Shown here piece after piece: positions 37,229 through 45,769 of a stretch of 64,000 bases of DNA. The position numbers and the translations under genes were made by a program. Position 1 is the first letter of the stretch, and each line of letters opens with the position of its first letter. Where the stretch lies: NCBI GenBank assembly GCA_965371445.1, contig CBDUYN010000007.1, forward strand, positions 60,374-124,373, in the 5' to 3' direction. Below the pieces are notes generated by a model. It saw nothing but the letters and a program-made list of their open reading frames with translations. It searched no databases and was not told the DNA's origin. This DNA is from DASWIG01 sp965371445 (GTDB lineage: Bacteria; Acidobacteriota; Thermoanaerobaculia; Multivoradales; J023).

Positions 37229-39349
37229 TCAGCCGAGCTGACGCGCCAGCTTCCTCATCGACCGCCGGAGGAAGGGATGCGATCCCGGCAGCTCCTTGGC
37301 CAAGGCCTCGATGTGCGGCGCAAGGCCCGTGAAGACCTCCCGGTGCCGGAACCCACGACGCCCGTCGCGGTAGGTCGCCACCAGGTCGCCGAGGGCCGTC
37401 GAGCGGCCACCCGTCTTGAGGTCCTGCTTGTAGGCGTTGCCGTCGGCCGACGCCACCGCGTCCCAGTCGAGGCGCAGGCGGCGGAGCATCAGCTCCTGGG
37501 CACGGCGGATCTCCGCCGGCGAGGCCGCGGGGCTCGCGGCCAGCGCCGCCATGAGCTCCAGCAGGTCACGCTTGCCCAGGTCGAGGGCCAGGGCCGGCAG
37601 ACGGTGGCTCAGCTCGTCGTGGAGCTTGCCACGGCTACTAGCCACGAGGTCTACCTCGACCGTCCCCCCCAGGAGGTCGAGAGGTTTGAGACCGACGAGC
37701 TCGAAGGCCACCCGGCGCTCGCCGCCGGCAGGCAGAGCGTCGAGCTGTCTGCCGAGAGGAGCTCCGAGGAAGGGGCTTTGCAGCGCCAGGCTCCCCGCCA
37801 CCGGCCGGCGGCTCGTGTTTCTTACCCGCACCTCGATCACCGCCCGGCCCGCCAGGGTGTCGTGGGCGAGCAACGCCACACGGCGGTCCAGCTCCAGGGG
37901 ATAGGAGACGTAGAGCGGCAGTGTCTCCCCCCGTTGATCCCCCGAGGGGGACAACCGACGCTCGCCGCCGCCGGGCCCGGCAAGGCGGAAGTCGAGCTCG
38001 CCCTGGGTCCGCGGCCGTTGTCGCGCGTCGATCACCGCCTCGAGCGGCCAGGACGAGCGAACCGTTTGCCGCCGCGGCAGCGCCACCTCGGCCGTCGCCG
38101 GCGCGGCGAGCGGTGCCCCGGACAAAGTGGCGCGAAAAGCCCCCGCGGCGCCGCCGTAGTTGGTGATTTCGTAGTCGAGGCGGATCCCCTCGCCGGGTTC
38201 AAAGACGCCGTCGGCGTCGGCGTCGCTCAAGAACAAGGCGCCGATCTCGGGCCGTGGGCTCGTCGACCAGTCGTCAAAGCTCGCGCCGTAGCGCTCGGCG
38301 TAGGTCTCCCGGTAACCGTGGTGAAAAGCGTCGCGGGCGCTGGCGCGAAACGCCTCGCTCCAGCCCTCGTGGAAGCCCTGCCGGTAGCTCCACTCGTACT
38401 GGATCTCGGCGCCGTGGTCGTGGCCGTGCTCGAAGCCGCGGTGGTAGGCGCGCTCCGTCACCTGAGCGTGGAAACGGGCCAGCTCGCGCTCGTAGCGGTG
38501 AAGGAAGACATCGCGGAAGTATTCCTTCTCTTCGGCGGCCAGATTCCCCCAGAAGGAACCATGGCGCCGTTGCCACGTGCCGAAAGCGTGCGCCGGTTTC
38601 CACCAGCGGCGGTCGTAGAAGTCGCCATAGCCGGTGTGGCGATAAAGCTCCCAGGGATGGGCGTGAAGGGCGCCGAAGGGTGTGTCGCGGTGGCAGGAGA
38701 GGCCACGGAAGACGTCGCGAAGACGGGGCGGGCGGGCATAGCCGGTCGCCACGTCGAAGGCCGGTACCGACGTCCTGGATGTGAAGCGCGGCTCGCGGCT
38801 CAAGTCGTGGAACTGGGCGGCGACGTCGCTCAAGGCGGCGTCGGTGGCCTCGCGCTCGGCCTCGCCGTAGCCGAGGTCGTTCCCCAGGCGGTGGGCGTCA
38901 CGGGCCCGGAGGCCACGCTCGAAGCCGTCCTGGTGGTCCCAGCGCCCGAGGCGAGGATCGTCGAGGGCGTCGTGGAGGCCGTCGTAGTAGCCGGCGGTCC
39001 AGAGATAGCGACGGCCTTCGCGGTCGACCTTGTCGCTCGCCAGAGCCGACGCGGCCCGGCGGGCCTCCTGAGCGAGCCGTTGCCAGTCGGGCTCGCCCTC
39101 GCCCGGGGCGTCGCTCCGGGGACCCTGGGGACGGTGGCGCGCCTCGGGCTCGCGACGCGTCGCGTCGACCGAGATCCTGAGCTCACGCGGCAAGGGCTTC
39201 TCGGGCCGGACGCCCGGACGCCGTTCCACCCGGGCACGGGTGTAGTCGAGCTCTACCTGGTCTCCGTCACCGGCCGCGGGTAGGGCGGCGGACAAGGCAA
39301 GGAGAAGGAACGCGGGAATCATCGTCCTTGATTTCGTGAGCTTTCGCAT
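37229..39349 (-). CDS. Large exported protein of unknown function
   Basis: The 706-residue product starts at ATG 39349 with a GGAGG site and has a signal peptide (MIPAFLLLALSAALPAAG). Residues about 50-330 are rich in His, Tyr, Trp, Arg and acidic residues with irregular repeats (GYYDGLHDALDDPRLG, YHRGFEHGHDHGAEIQYEWS, RQGFHEGWSEAFRASARDAF), suggesting a long amphipathic helical domain. Residues about 350-560 look like two beta-sandwich segments (PEIGALFLSDADADGVFEPG, RNTSRRPVAGSL). I do not recognise a family. It is probably periplasmic and, by position just after the TPR/CpsB/Wzc genes, may belong to the polysaccharide block. Confidence 0.75.
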   Translation of the reverse strand: MRKLTKSRTMIPAFLLLALSAALPAAGDGDQVELDYTRARVERRPGVRPEKPLPRELRISVDATRREPEARHRPQGPRSDAPGEGEPDWQRLAQEARRAASALASDKVDREGRRYLWTAGYYDGLHDALDDPRLGRWDHQDGFERGLRARDAHRLGNDLGYGEAEREATDAALSDVAAQFHDLSREPRFTSRTSVPAFDVATGYARPPRLRDVFRGLSCHRDTPFGALHAHPWELYRHTGYGDFYDRRWWKPAHAFGTWQRRHGSFWGNLAAEEKEYFRDVFLHRYERELARFHAQVTERAYHRGFEHGHDHGAEIQYEWSYRQGFHEGWSEAFRASARDAFHHGYRETYAERYGASFDDWSTSPRPEIGALFLSDADADGVFEPGEGIRLDYEITNYGGAAGAFRATLSGAPLAAPATAEVALPRRQTVRSSWPLEAVIDARQRPRTQGELDFRLAGPGGGERRLSPSGDQRGETLPLYVSYPLELDRRVALLAHDTLAGRAVIEVRVRNTSRRPVAGSLALQSPFLGAPLGRQLDALPAGGERRVAFELVGLKPLDLLGGTVEVDLVASSRGKLHDELSHRLPALALDLGKRDLLELMAALAASPAASPAEIRRAQELMLRRLRLDWDAVASADGNAYKQDLKTGGRSTALGDLVATYRDGRRGFRHREVFTGLAPHIEALAKELPGSHPFLRRSMRKLARQLG

Positions 39350-39381
39350 CGCAGGCACCTCCATCGCGTCGAGGACCGGTT

Positions 39382-39399
39382 GCGGGGTACGGTCCCCGC
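39382..39399. promoter_or_regulatory. Short hairpin upstream of the large exported protein gene
   Basis: GCGGGG-tacggt-CCCCGC lies about 33 bases before the ATG at 39349, in the intercistronic gap after the TPR gene. It could be a processing or attenuation hairpin. No T tract follows. Confidence 0.3.
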
Positions 39400-39517
39400 T
39401 TCTGGATGGGTGTACAGCAAAGGCGATGCCAGCTTGGCCAATCCCCGGATTTCCTGGCTCCGGAAGCGCTCCGGCGGCCCGACGTCCGGGTAGCTGTCGC
39501 TCTCTAAGGACCCGGGC

Positions 39518-39546
39518 GGCCCCGGTGGAGGACGCACCTCCGGGCC
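39518..39546 (-). terminator. Hairpin after the TPR gene stop
   Basis: GGAGG-acgca-CCTCC forms the inner stem and GGCCC/GGGCC an outer stem, just beyond the stop of the TPR protein gene on the minus strand. It may end part of the transcripts before the large exported protein gene. The lack of a T run keeps confidence low. Confidence 0.35.
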
Positions 39547-39552
39547 GCTCTG

Positions 39553-40446
39553 TCAGCCCCCGGCCGCGGCGCGGCGGATCCTCTCCGCGTACTCGCGGAT
39601 GAAGTCGTTCACGCGCAAGCGCGGCAGGCACTCCTCAAGGACGGCGGCGGCTTGGGCCACGTCGCCGGTCTCGAAAAGCACGACGGCATAGTAGAAGTGG
39701 AGGTCAGGACGCTCCGCCTCGATCACCCCGCCACGCTCGAAGTAGCCGCGGGACTCGGGCCAGAGCTTGACGCGGTAGGCTAGCTCGCCGGCCAGGTGCT
39801 GGACTACGGCGTGCTCGGGGTGCTCTTCGGCCACCTGGCGGATGCGGCTGAAGGCCGCGATGAGCTCGTCGAGGGAGCCGTCGCGCATCACCTCCCGGGC
39901 CTCCTCGACGAGCCGGGCCTCTTCGGCGCCGAGCTCGGGCTCGCCCTCGGCCGCCGCGGCGGCCGCCGGCCCGTCCTCGGCGGCGGCGGCGGGGGTCTCC
40001 TGGGAGGTCTGGGCCGTCATCTGGCGCCGCGCGACGGCACGAAACGTCGACGAGGCCAGCAGGACCTCGTGCGGGACGAGCCGTTCCAGGTGATCCTCGA
40101 GGCGGGCGCGAACGCGCTCCGAGAGCTCCGCCTGGCTGTAGGCCCGGAACCGCTGCTCGGCCTCCAGGAGACGCCGGAACGAGCGGTTGAAGCCCTCCTC
40201 GTCGCCGATCTCCGCCTGCGCCGTCATGAGATGGGCGAGACATGCGGCGAGACGCGGCGGCTCCTCGAGCATACCGAACGAGGCCAGACGCAGGAGCTTC
40301 ACGGCCTGCTCGTGATCGCCGCGCGCGGCGGCCCGGATCCCCTGACGCTCCAGGTCCTCGTAGAAGGAATCGGCCGCCGGTGCCGGGATGGCGAAGAAGA
40401 CGGCAAACGCCGCGGCGAGGCCGGAGGCTCTTCTCAGGAGCGTCAC
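39553..40446 (-). CDS. Exported TPR-like protein of the EPS block
   Basis: The 297-residue product has a signal peptide (LAAAFAVFFAIPAPAADS) and helical repeats at both ends: GIRAAARGDHEQAVKLLRLA near 37-56 and HFYYAVVLFETGDVAQAAAV near 255-275, separated by a low-complexity Ala/Glu/Pro linker (about 150-175). The start is a GTG (40446) overlapping the stop of the CpsB-type gene (GTGA). TPR proteins of this type are usual partners of exopolysaccharide export complexes. No catalytic motif is present. Confidence 0.82.
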   Translation of the reverse strand: MTLLRRASGLAAAFAVFFAIPAPAADSFYEDLERQGIRAAARGDHEQAVKLLRLASFGMLEEPPRLAACLAHLMTAQAEIGDEEGFNRSFRRLLEAEQRFRAYSQAELSERVRARLEDHLERLVPHEVLLASSTFRAVARRQMTAQTSQETPAAAAEDGPAAAAAAEGEPELGAEEARLVEEAREVMRDGSLDELIAAFSRIRQVAEEHPEHAVVQHLAGELAYRVKLWPESRGYFERGGVIEAERPDLHFYYAVVLFETGDVAQAAAVLEECLPRLRVNDFIREYAERIRRAAAGG

Positions 40447-41231
40447 GGCTTGAGCCCCTCCGAGGCTTGCCGGAGACGCTGCGTCGAGGCGAGCGGAACG
40501 TCCTCGACCACGGCCTGGGGATGGGTGACGAAGAGTCGGCGGGCAGGCTCCGGGCCATGACGGCGCACGACGTGCTCGAACGCCCGCCGGAGGCCCGGCG
40601 GCCGGAATTCCATGTCGTGGGCGTCGCTCGCCACGAAGTGGACGAGGCCGGCCTCCACCAGGTCCTCGCAGAGGTCACGGACGCCCGCTCCGAGATCGCC
40701 CGTGAGGCTCATCGCGGTCAGCTGCAGATAGGCGCCGCGGCGCACCAGCTCTTCGAGGAGCGTCAGATTCGCCGCCAGCCAGGGAAGACGCTCGGGGTGG
40801 GCGATCACCGGCTCGAGGCCGCGGACTTGAAGCTCATGGACGAGCTCCAGGACGTCGGGACCCAGGCCCAGCCAGTCGAGCTCGAGCAGCACGTAGCGCG
40901 AGCCGGCGAGCGTCAGGAGCTTCCCGCCGGGGAGGTCGAGGATCTCGTCGAGGCTCGTGGAGCTCACCGCGATCTCGCCTCCGAGGTGGATCTCGAGGGC
41001 GCCGGCGAGGCGGTGGCGCAGCTCACCGAAACGCCTTTCGAGATCGCCGCGGTCGTCGTTTGACCATTGAGCGTGGCGCAGGTGGGGCGTCACGACGAGC
41101 GTCCGGCAGCCCTCGGCCGCGGCGCGCCGGCACATGGCGAGCGCCTCTTCGAAGTCCGCGGCCCCGTCGTCGACGCCGGGCAGGACGTGGCAATGCATGT
41201 CGATCAGCTCTCGGCTCCCCTCAGGCGGCAC
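40443..41231 (-). CDS. CpsB/YwqE-type PHP tyrosine phosphatase
   Basis: The 262-residue PHP-fold metalloenzyme has IDMHCHVLPGVDDGAADF, TLVVTPHLRHAQW, GGEIAVSS, YVLLELDWL, IAHPERLPWL and FVASDAHDMEF. All metal-binding His/Asp/Glu blocks of CpsB/Wzb-like manganese-dependent phosphatases are in place. It should remove phosphate from the Tyr-rich C-terminus of the neighbouring Wzc-type kinase and so control polymer length. The GTG start (41231) lies inside the kinase's 3' end (11-base overlap), implying coupling. It has no signal peptide, so it is cytoplasmic. Confidence 0.92.
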   Translation of the reverse strand: MPPEGSRELIDMHCHVLPGVDDGAADFEEALAMCRRAAAEGCRTLVVTPHLRHAQWSNDDRGDLERRFGELRHRLAGALEIHLGGEIAVSSTSLDEILDLPGGKLLTLAGSRYVLLELDWLGLGPDVLELVHELQVRGLEPVIAHPERLPWLAANLTLLEELVRRGAYLQLTAMSLTGDLGAGVRDLCEDLVEAGLVHFVASDAHDMEFRPPGLRRAFEHVVRRHGPEPARRLFVTHPQAVVEDVPLASTQRLRQASEGLKP

Positions 41232-43557
41232 TTTGGGACTCCTCGACCGGAGCCTGAGGTTCCTCGTAGAGGCCGTAGTACCGGTAGCGGCGTGCGTAGC
41301 GGCCCGGTTGCGTGCGGAAGCGGTTCAGGATCGTCCCCAGGATTCGGATCTCCTGGTACTGGAGCCGCGCGCGGCAGAGCCGCGCGTCGTCGCGCAGCAG
41401 GACCCCGGCGCAGGCACAGAGCACCACCCCGTCAACCTGGGTGCCGACGATCACCGCATCGGCCACCGGCAGCACCGGCGGTGTGTCGATCAGCACCATG
41501 TCGAAGTGATCGCGGCCGAACTTCAAGATCTGCGACATCGGCTCCGCCGAGAGGAGCTCCGACGGATTGGGCGGGATCGGCCCCGACGGACAAACCCAGA
41601 GGTTGGGGACCTCGGTCTCCAAGACGACGCGGTCGACCTCGGCCTGCCCGGTCAGGAAGTGCACCAGCCCGTAGCGGTTCGAGACCTTCAGGACCTTGTG
41701 CATGCGCGGCCGGCGCAGGTCGCCGTCGAGGATCAGGACCCGCCGGCCGAGCTGCGCCATGACGATCGCCAGGTTGACCGTCGTGGCGGTCTTGCCCTCT
41801 CCGGGCTCCGCCGAGGTGACCGCGACGAGCTTCAGGGCCTGGGCGCTGGAGAGCAACAACGCCGTACGCAGCGATCGATAGGCCTCGCAGATCGCCAGGC
41901 GCGAGCTCAAGTGCGGCAGGAGCTCGATGACTTTCTCCGCGGCCGGTTCCGGCTCGGAGCGCCTCGCCGAGACGACGCGCTCCTTGCGGCTTCTGCCCAG
42001 CCGCGAACCGTAGCCGTAGCCGTAGCTGTAGCCGTAACCGTAACCGTAGCCTTGACCGTATTTGAGGCGCCGCCTCGGGCCTCGGGCCTCGGCGATGTCG
42101 GGAATGACCGCCAGGTTGGGCAGGCCGAGGAGGTTCTCCAGCTCCTCCGGGGTCTTGATCGTGCGGTCGAAGTACTCCAGTGTGACGACGGCACCGACCC
42201 CCAGCAACAAACCCAGGAGGAGGGCTCTCAAGAGGTCCTTCTTGAGCAAGGGCCGAAACGGCTCTCCGGGGACGACGGCCGTGTCGACGATGCGGACGTT
42301 GGACTCCTGGGAAGGCTGGACCCGCGCGGCGACCTCGGTTTGGGACTGCCGCTTCAAGAGCTCGTTCAAGAGGTCTTTTCGGGTCTCGATCCGGGTGACG
42401 AGGTTCCGGTACTCGAGAGCCGAGGAGTTGTATTGCCGGGCTTCCGAGGCGAGCTTGCGCAGCTCAACGTTTATCGAATCCTCCTCGCGCAGGGCCTGCT
42501 GGTACTCGGCGTACTTCTGGTCGCGCACCCGGTCGGCGGCAAGACGCCTCTCTTGCTGCAGCTGCTCGCGTCTCTCGGTGATGCGGCCCTCCAGCTCCAC
42601 CATGTCCGGCCACTCGGGACGATAGGTCTCCAAATTTTCCTGGTAGCCGCTCTCGAGCTGGAAGAGCTCCTCCTCCAGGTTCCGGACCCGGGTGTCGGTC
42701 ACCGCGATCGTCGCCTCGCTCATGTTGTGGAGCTGCCGGTAGGCGACCTCGCGGCTGATCCGCTCGGCGACGACCTCGTTGTACTGACCCTCGAGCTTGC
42801 GGCGCCGCTCGACGAGGGCCTCGCCCGCCGGGTCGAGGGCGATGTCGCGGTCGACGGTGTAGGCGTTTAACTCGAGCTGGCCCTCGTCGATCTCCTCGCG
42901 AAGGCTCCGGATCTGGGCGGTGAGGTAGTCCGAGGCCTTGCCGACCGTGGACGTACGGGTCTCGATCCCCCACTCGATGAACGCCTCGGCATAGCCGTTG
43001 ACGACGCGCGTCGCCAGCTCCGGGGAGGTCGAGACGTAGGTGAGCACCACGAGCTGAGTGTCCTCGATCGGGCTAACCGAGAAGCCCCCCCGGAGGCGTT
43101 CGGCGAGCCGGGCGAGGGCTGCCGCGTCGTCGAGCCGGGTGGCGACGGTCTCTTCCTGGGGTAGGAGGCGCGCCTCCCGGCCGGTGAAGGTGGGATCCTC
43201 GTGGAGCCGGAGGTTCTGGACCACCCGCTCGGCCATGCCCCGGCTGCGCAGCAACCGGTACTGGGTCGGGTAGTATTCCTGGTTCCACCAGTCCTCGAGC
43301 CAACTGGCCTGGCCGAGGGCCAGGATCGAGAGCCGTTTGCGCTCGATCTGGATCGTCGTCGTGGCGCGATACTCCTTGGGAGTGAGCGAGTAGCGCAGCA
43401 GGGCCACGGTCCCGGCGAGGAGCACGCAGATCAGGATCAGCGGCCAGCGGCGGCGCAGGCCGTTCAAGTACCTGGAAAAGTCGAGGACGTCCTCGGTCGG
43501 CTCGGCCGCCGCCGGGGAAACGCCGAAGCCCTCGCCTTCCGGGTGCAGGCCGGTCAT
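41221..43557 (-). CDS. Wzc-type polysaccharide co-polymerase and tyrosine autokinase
   Basis: In the 778-residue protein, residues about 25-180 form the Wzz domain with membrane helix 1 (WPLILICVLLAGTVALL); a long coiled-coil periplasmic part spans about 200-400; membrane helix 2 is near 440-460; the BY-kinase spans about 550-750 with Walker A SAEPGEGKT (582-590), Walker A' LILDGDLRRP (608-617) and Walker B LIDTPP (689-694). The C-terminus has Tyr754, 758, 760, 761 and 764, the expected autophosphorylation cluster. Between helix 2 and the kinase there is a Tyr-Gly repeat (500-517), which is unusual. Wzc oligomers control assembly and export of capsule or EPS with the CpsB-type phosphatase and the Wza-type protein encoded beside it. 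Confidence 0.95.
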   Translation of the reverse strand: MTGLHPEGEGFGVSPAAAEPTEDVLDFSRYLNGLRRRWPLILICVLLAGTVALLRYSLTPKEYRATTTIQIERKRLSILALGQASWLEDWWNQEYYPTQYRLLRSRGMAERVVQNLRLHEDPTFTGREARLLPQEETVATRLDDAAALARLAERLRGGFSVSPIEDTQLVVLTYVSTSPELATRVVNGYAEAFIEWGIETRTSTVGKASDYLTAQIRSLREEIDEGQLELNAYTVDRDIALDPAGEALVERRRKLEGQYNEVVAERISREVAYRQLHNMSEATIAVTDTRVRNLEEELFQLESGYQENLETYRPEWPDMVELEGRITERREQLQQERRLAADRVRDQKYAEYQQALREEDSINVELRKLASEARQYNSSALEYRNLVTRIETRKDLLNELLKRQSQTEVAARVQPSQESNVRIVDTAVVPGEPFRPLLKKDLLRALLLGLLLGVGAVVTLEYFDRTIKTPEELENLLGLPNLAVIPDIAEARGPRRRLKYGQGYGYGYGYSYGYGYGSRLGRSRKERVVSARRSEPEPAAEKVIELLPHLSSRLAICEAYRSLRTALLLSSAQALKLVAVTSAEPGEGKTATTVNLAIVMAQLGRRVLILDGDLRRPRMHKVLKVSNRYGLVHFLTGQAEVDRVVLETEVPNLWVCPSGPIPPNPSELLSAEPMSQILKFGRDHFDMVLIDTPPVLPVADAVIVGTQVDGVVLCACAGVLLRDDARLCRARLQYQEIRILGTILNRFRTQPGRYARRYRYYGLYEEPQAPVEESQSAA
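42007..42060 (-). repeat. Hexanucleotide repeat encoding Tyr-Gly in the Wzc-type kinase
   Basis: Repeats of a TACGGT/TACGGC-type unit encode YGQGYGYGYGYSYGYGYG. The tract lies in the cytoplasmic linker just after membrane helix 2. Unit number can change without frameshift, and the tract adds eight tyrosines near the kinase. Confidence 0.8.
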
Positions 43558-44405
43558 CAGAAGAAAGCCTCCTTGACGATGACGACGTCACCGTCCTCAA
43601 GCTCCACGTCCGGGTCCTTGCCGCCGAGGACGCGGCGGTAGCTCGCCACGATCTCGACCTCCTCCCCACCGCTGCGGCGCCGGATGCGGACCTTGTTCGC
43701 GGCCGTTTCGGAAAGCCCACCCACCCGGGCCAGGGCGACGAGCAGCGTCGCTCGTTCCGAGCCTTCGAACTGGACGGTGCCAGGGCTCTTGACCGCACCG
43801 AGGACGTTGACCCGGACCGACGGCACCGGCGGCACGAAGATCACGTCGCCCGCGAAGATGGGGATGTTGACCGCGGGCTCGCCGAGCTCGAAAAGCTCCG
43901 CCGAGGAGATGGTCACTTCGTCCGCGAGGCCGTTGTCGGCCCGGCGCCGGACGCGCACGACCTGGCCGTGGCCGCCGGTGAAGCGGGCCGCGAGCAGCAC
44001 CTCCAGGAGCGTCGCGCTTCCCGGCACGATCTGGAGCCCGGGCTCCGGCACCGCGCCCAGGACCGACACGGGACGCGACAAGAAGCCCGTCACCCGCACC
44101 CGCACCGTCGCCCGGCGCAGGCCTTCCTGCTCCAGCAGAACACGGATCTCGCGCGCCAGCTCCGCCTCGGTGCGCCCACGCGCCTCGACGCTGCCGATCA
44201 CCGGCAGGAAAACCGTCCCGTCCAAGCGGACCTCGAGCTCCCGATCGAGCTCCGGCATCTCCTCGACCTGGATCTCCACCGTGTCTCGTGACCCGATGCG
44301 GTAGATCGCGCTCTCCTGGGCGGCGGCAGACGCGACGAGCCCCGGGATCACCGCTCCGAGGGTCAGAAGAGCTGATAACAGCAAGCTCCGCCGGCGACTC
44401 TCCAT
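43557..44405 (-). CDS. Wza-type polysaccharide export protein
   Basis: The 282-residue exported protein has a signal peptide (LLLSALLTLGAVIPGLVASA) followed by a Poly_export domain (YRIGSRDTVEIQVEEMPELD, LDGTVFLPVIGSVEARGRTE) and two SLBB-like beta-grasp repeats (SRPVSVLGAVPEPGLQIVPG; VRVNVLGAVKSPGTVQFEGS). It lacks a clear lipobox Cys, unlike Wza of E. coli. It should form the outer part of the export channel. The start at ATG 44405 is preferred over an in-frame one nine codons upstream since the signal peptide begins there. The end coincides with the kinase start. Confidence 0.92.
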   Translation of the reverse strand: MESRRRSLLLSALLTLGAVIPGLVASAAAQESAIYRIGSRDTVEIQVEEMPELDRELEVRLDGTVFLPVIGSVEARGRTEAELAREIRVLLEQEGLRRATVRVRVTGFLSRPVSVLGAVPEPGLQIVPGSATLLEVLLAARFTGGHGQVVRVRRRADNGLADEVTISSAELFELGEPAVNIPIFAGDVIFVPPVPSVRVNVLGAVKSPGTVQFEGSERATLLVALARVGGLSETAANKVRIRRRSGGEEVEIVASYRRVLGGKDPDVELEDGDVVIVKEAFF

Positions 44406-44461
44406 GGGCTCGATGCTATCCCATCCGCGCAACCCTGGCCAAACGGGCCTCCCGGCCCCTC

Positions 44462-45727
44462 CTACCAGAGCCGATCCCCCGTGCCGAGGCCGAACTCCCG
44501 GACCGCACCCAGCTCGATCGAAAAGCCCCAGGTCACGACGTCGCGGTCGAAGATGTCGAAGCTCGAGTCGTAAACGCTCCGCACGGCGCGAAAACGGACC
44601 CCGAAGCTGCGCAGATTGAAGCCGAGCGTCGTCCCGTAGGAATGAACGTCGTCGATACGGCTCACGACGCCGGTCGATTCCCGGTACTCGTCGTCCCCGG
44701 CCTCCAGGAGAAACCCCAGCTGCGCTGCAAAGAGCTTCCAGTTGAGCCTCGTTCCCAGACGCTCGGCCAGGACGTTCGAGACGCCGCTCTCAATCGAGTA
44801 GTCGAGGCGCCGGTTCGCGTAGAGGAAAAGCGAGCCCCCCTGGCCAAGCTCCCAGAAGGTCTCCAGGTACCCGGTCGTGGCCTCGAGAGGAGCGAAGGCC
44901 GAGCCTGTGCGCGGCGCGAGGGAAAGACGCTCCGCTTCGAGGCGGAGCCCGAATCGCCCACCTTCGTAGCCAAGATGAAAAAGGCCGACCTCTCCTTCGT
45001 GGGAGAGGTTGCGGGCCTCGGCGGCAAAGTCGGTCGTGCGCTCCTCGAAGCCGACCGCGAAGCTCCAACCGGCGGTGCGCACGAAAAGCCGTAGGGCCAG
45101 CTCCTCTTCGTCCCGGTCGAGCAGGGCGAAGCTCGCCTCTTCGTCCTGGCTGCCGGTTTCCTTGAGGCTGTAACCGCCGACGAGCGAAAAGCGCCGGGTT
45201 AGCTCCAGGTCGAAAAGGAAGCGCGAGATGTCGTCGCGGCGGGTAGTGAGCTCCTGGACCTCGGAGCTGAAAAAAGACTGCTGCTCGCTCCGGCGCCACG
45301 AGACCTCCATGTCGAGACGGTTCCCGTAGGCGAAAAGGCCGGCACCATAACGGCCGTTCAGGCTCTCCTTGGACTTGTCGTCCTTCCAGAAGACGTACTC
45401 CGGCAGGACGTGAGCGGTCCAGATCACCTTGCGGCCGTTCTTCACATAGGCACGGATCCCGGCGCCCGCGGTGGCGGTGACGTCGGTCTCCTCCTCCCGG
45501 AGCTCGTTGCGCTGGCTCACGAGGGAGAGGTCGCTCAGCCCGAGCCACGGGCTGAGCCGCAAAGCGCCCAGCCGCCAAGCCGCTTCGTCGAGCCCGGTGC
45601 GCACCTCCTGCTCCGGATAGGGAAGCTCCACCGGGCTCCGGGTCGATCCCGGGGGGATATACTGCGCCGCGAGCGGCGACGTGATCAACATCAGGAGAAG
45701 TAAGCTCTTCCACATACGACTGAACAT
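44462..45727 (-). CDS. Outer-membrane beta-barrel protein of the EPS block
   Basis: The 421-residue protein has a signal peptide (MWKSLLLLMLITSPLAAQ) and then alternating short beta-strand-like stretches ending with an aromatic residue (final residue Trp), typical of a barrel. Repeated charged turns and strands such as YGAGLFAYGNRLDMEVSWRR and LRLFVRTAGWSFAVGFEERT are seen. It belongs to the outer-membrane proteins often found next to Wza/Wzc in bacteria with exosortase or EPS genes. No periplasmic domain or catalytic site is visible. It is first in the minus-strand EPS group, divergent from the O-antigen ligase gene with 42 bases between starts. Confidence 0.82.
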   Translation of the reverse strand: MFSRMWKSLLLLMLITSPLAAQYIPPGSTRSPVELPYPEQEVRTGLDEAAWRLGALRLSPWLGLSDLSLVSQRNELREEETDVTATAGAGIRAYVKNGRKVIWTAHVLPEYVFWKDDKSKESLNGRYGAGLFAYGNRLDMEVSWRRSEQQSFFSSEVQELTTRRDDISRFLFDLELTRRFSLVGGYSLKETGSQDEEASFALLDRDEEELALRLFVRTAGWSFAVGFEERTTDFAAEARNLSHEGEVGLFHLGYEGGRFGLRLEAERLSLAPRTGSAFAPLEATTGYLETFWELGQGGSLFLYANRRLDYSIESGVSNVLAERLGTRLNWKLFAAQLGFLLEAGDDEYRESTGVVSRIDDVHSYGTTLGFNLRSFGVRFRAVRSVYDSSFDIFDRDVVTWGFSIELGAVREFGLGTGDRLW

Positions 45728-45769
45728 TGCGAACCTCCTCGTGCTCGTCTACGAAAGGATCGTCTGGAG

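Noticed and set aside
37277..39283. Open frame of 668 codons opposite the large exported protein
   Set aside because: No signal peptide, no ribosome-binding site and repetitive Val/Gly/Arg composition; the minus-strand frame has a clean signal peptide.
41134..42870. Open frame of 578 codons antisense to the Wzc-type kinase
   Set aside because: Complement of conserved kinase and Wzz motifs; it contains VAVAVAVTVTVAL only because of the Tyr-Gly repeat on the other strand.
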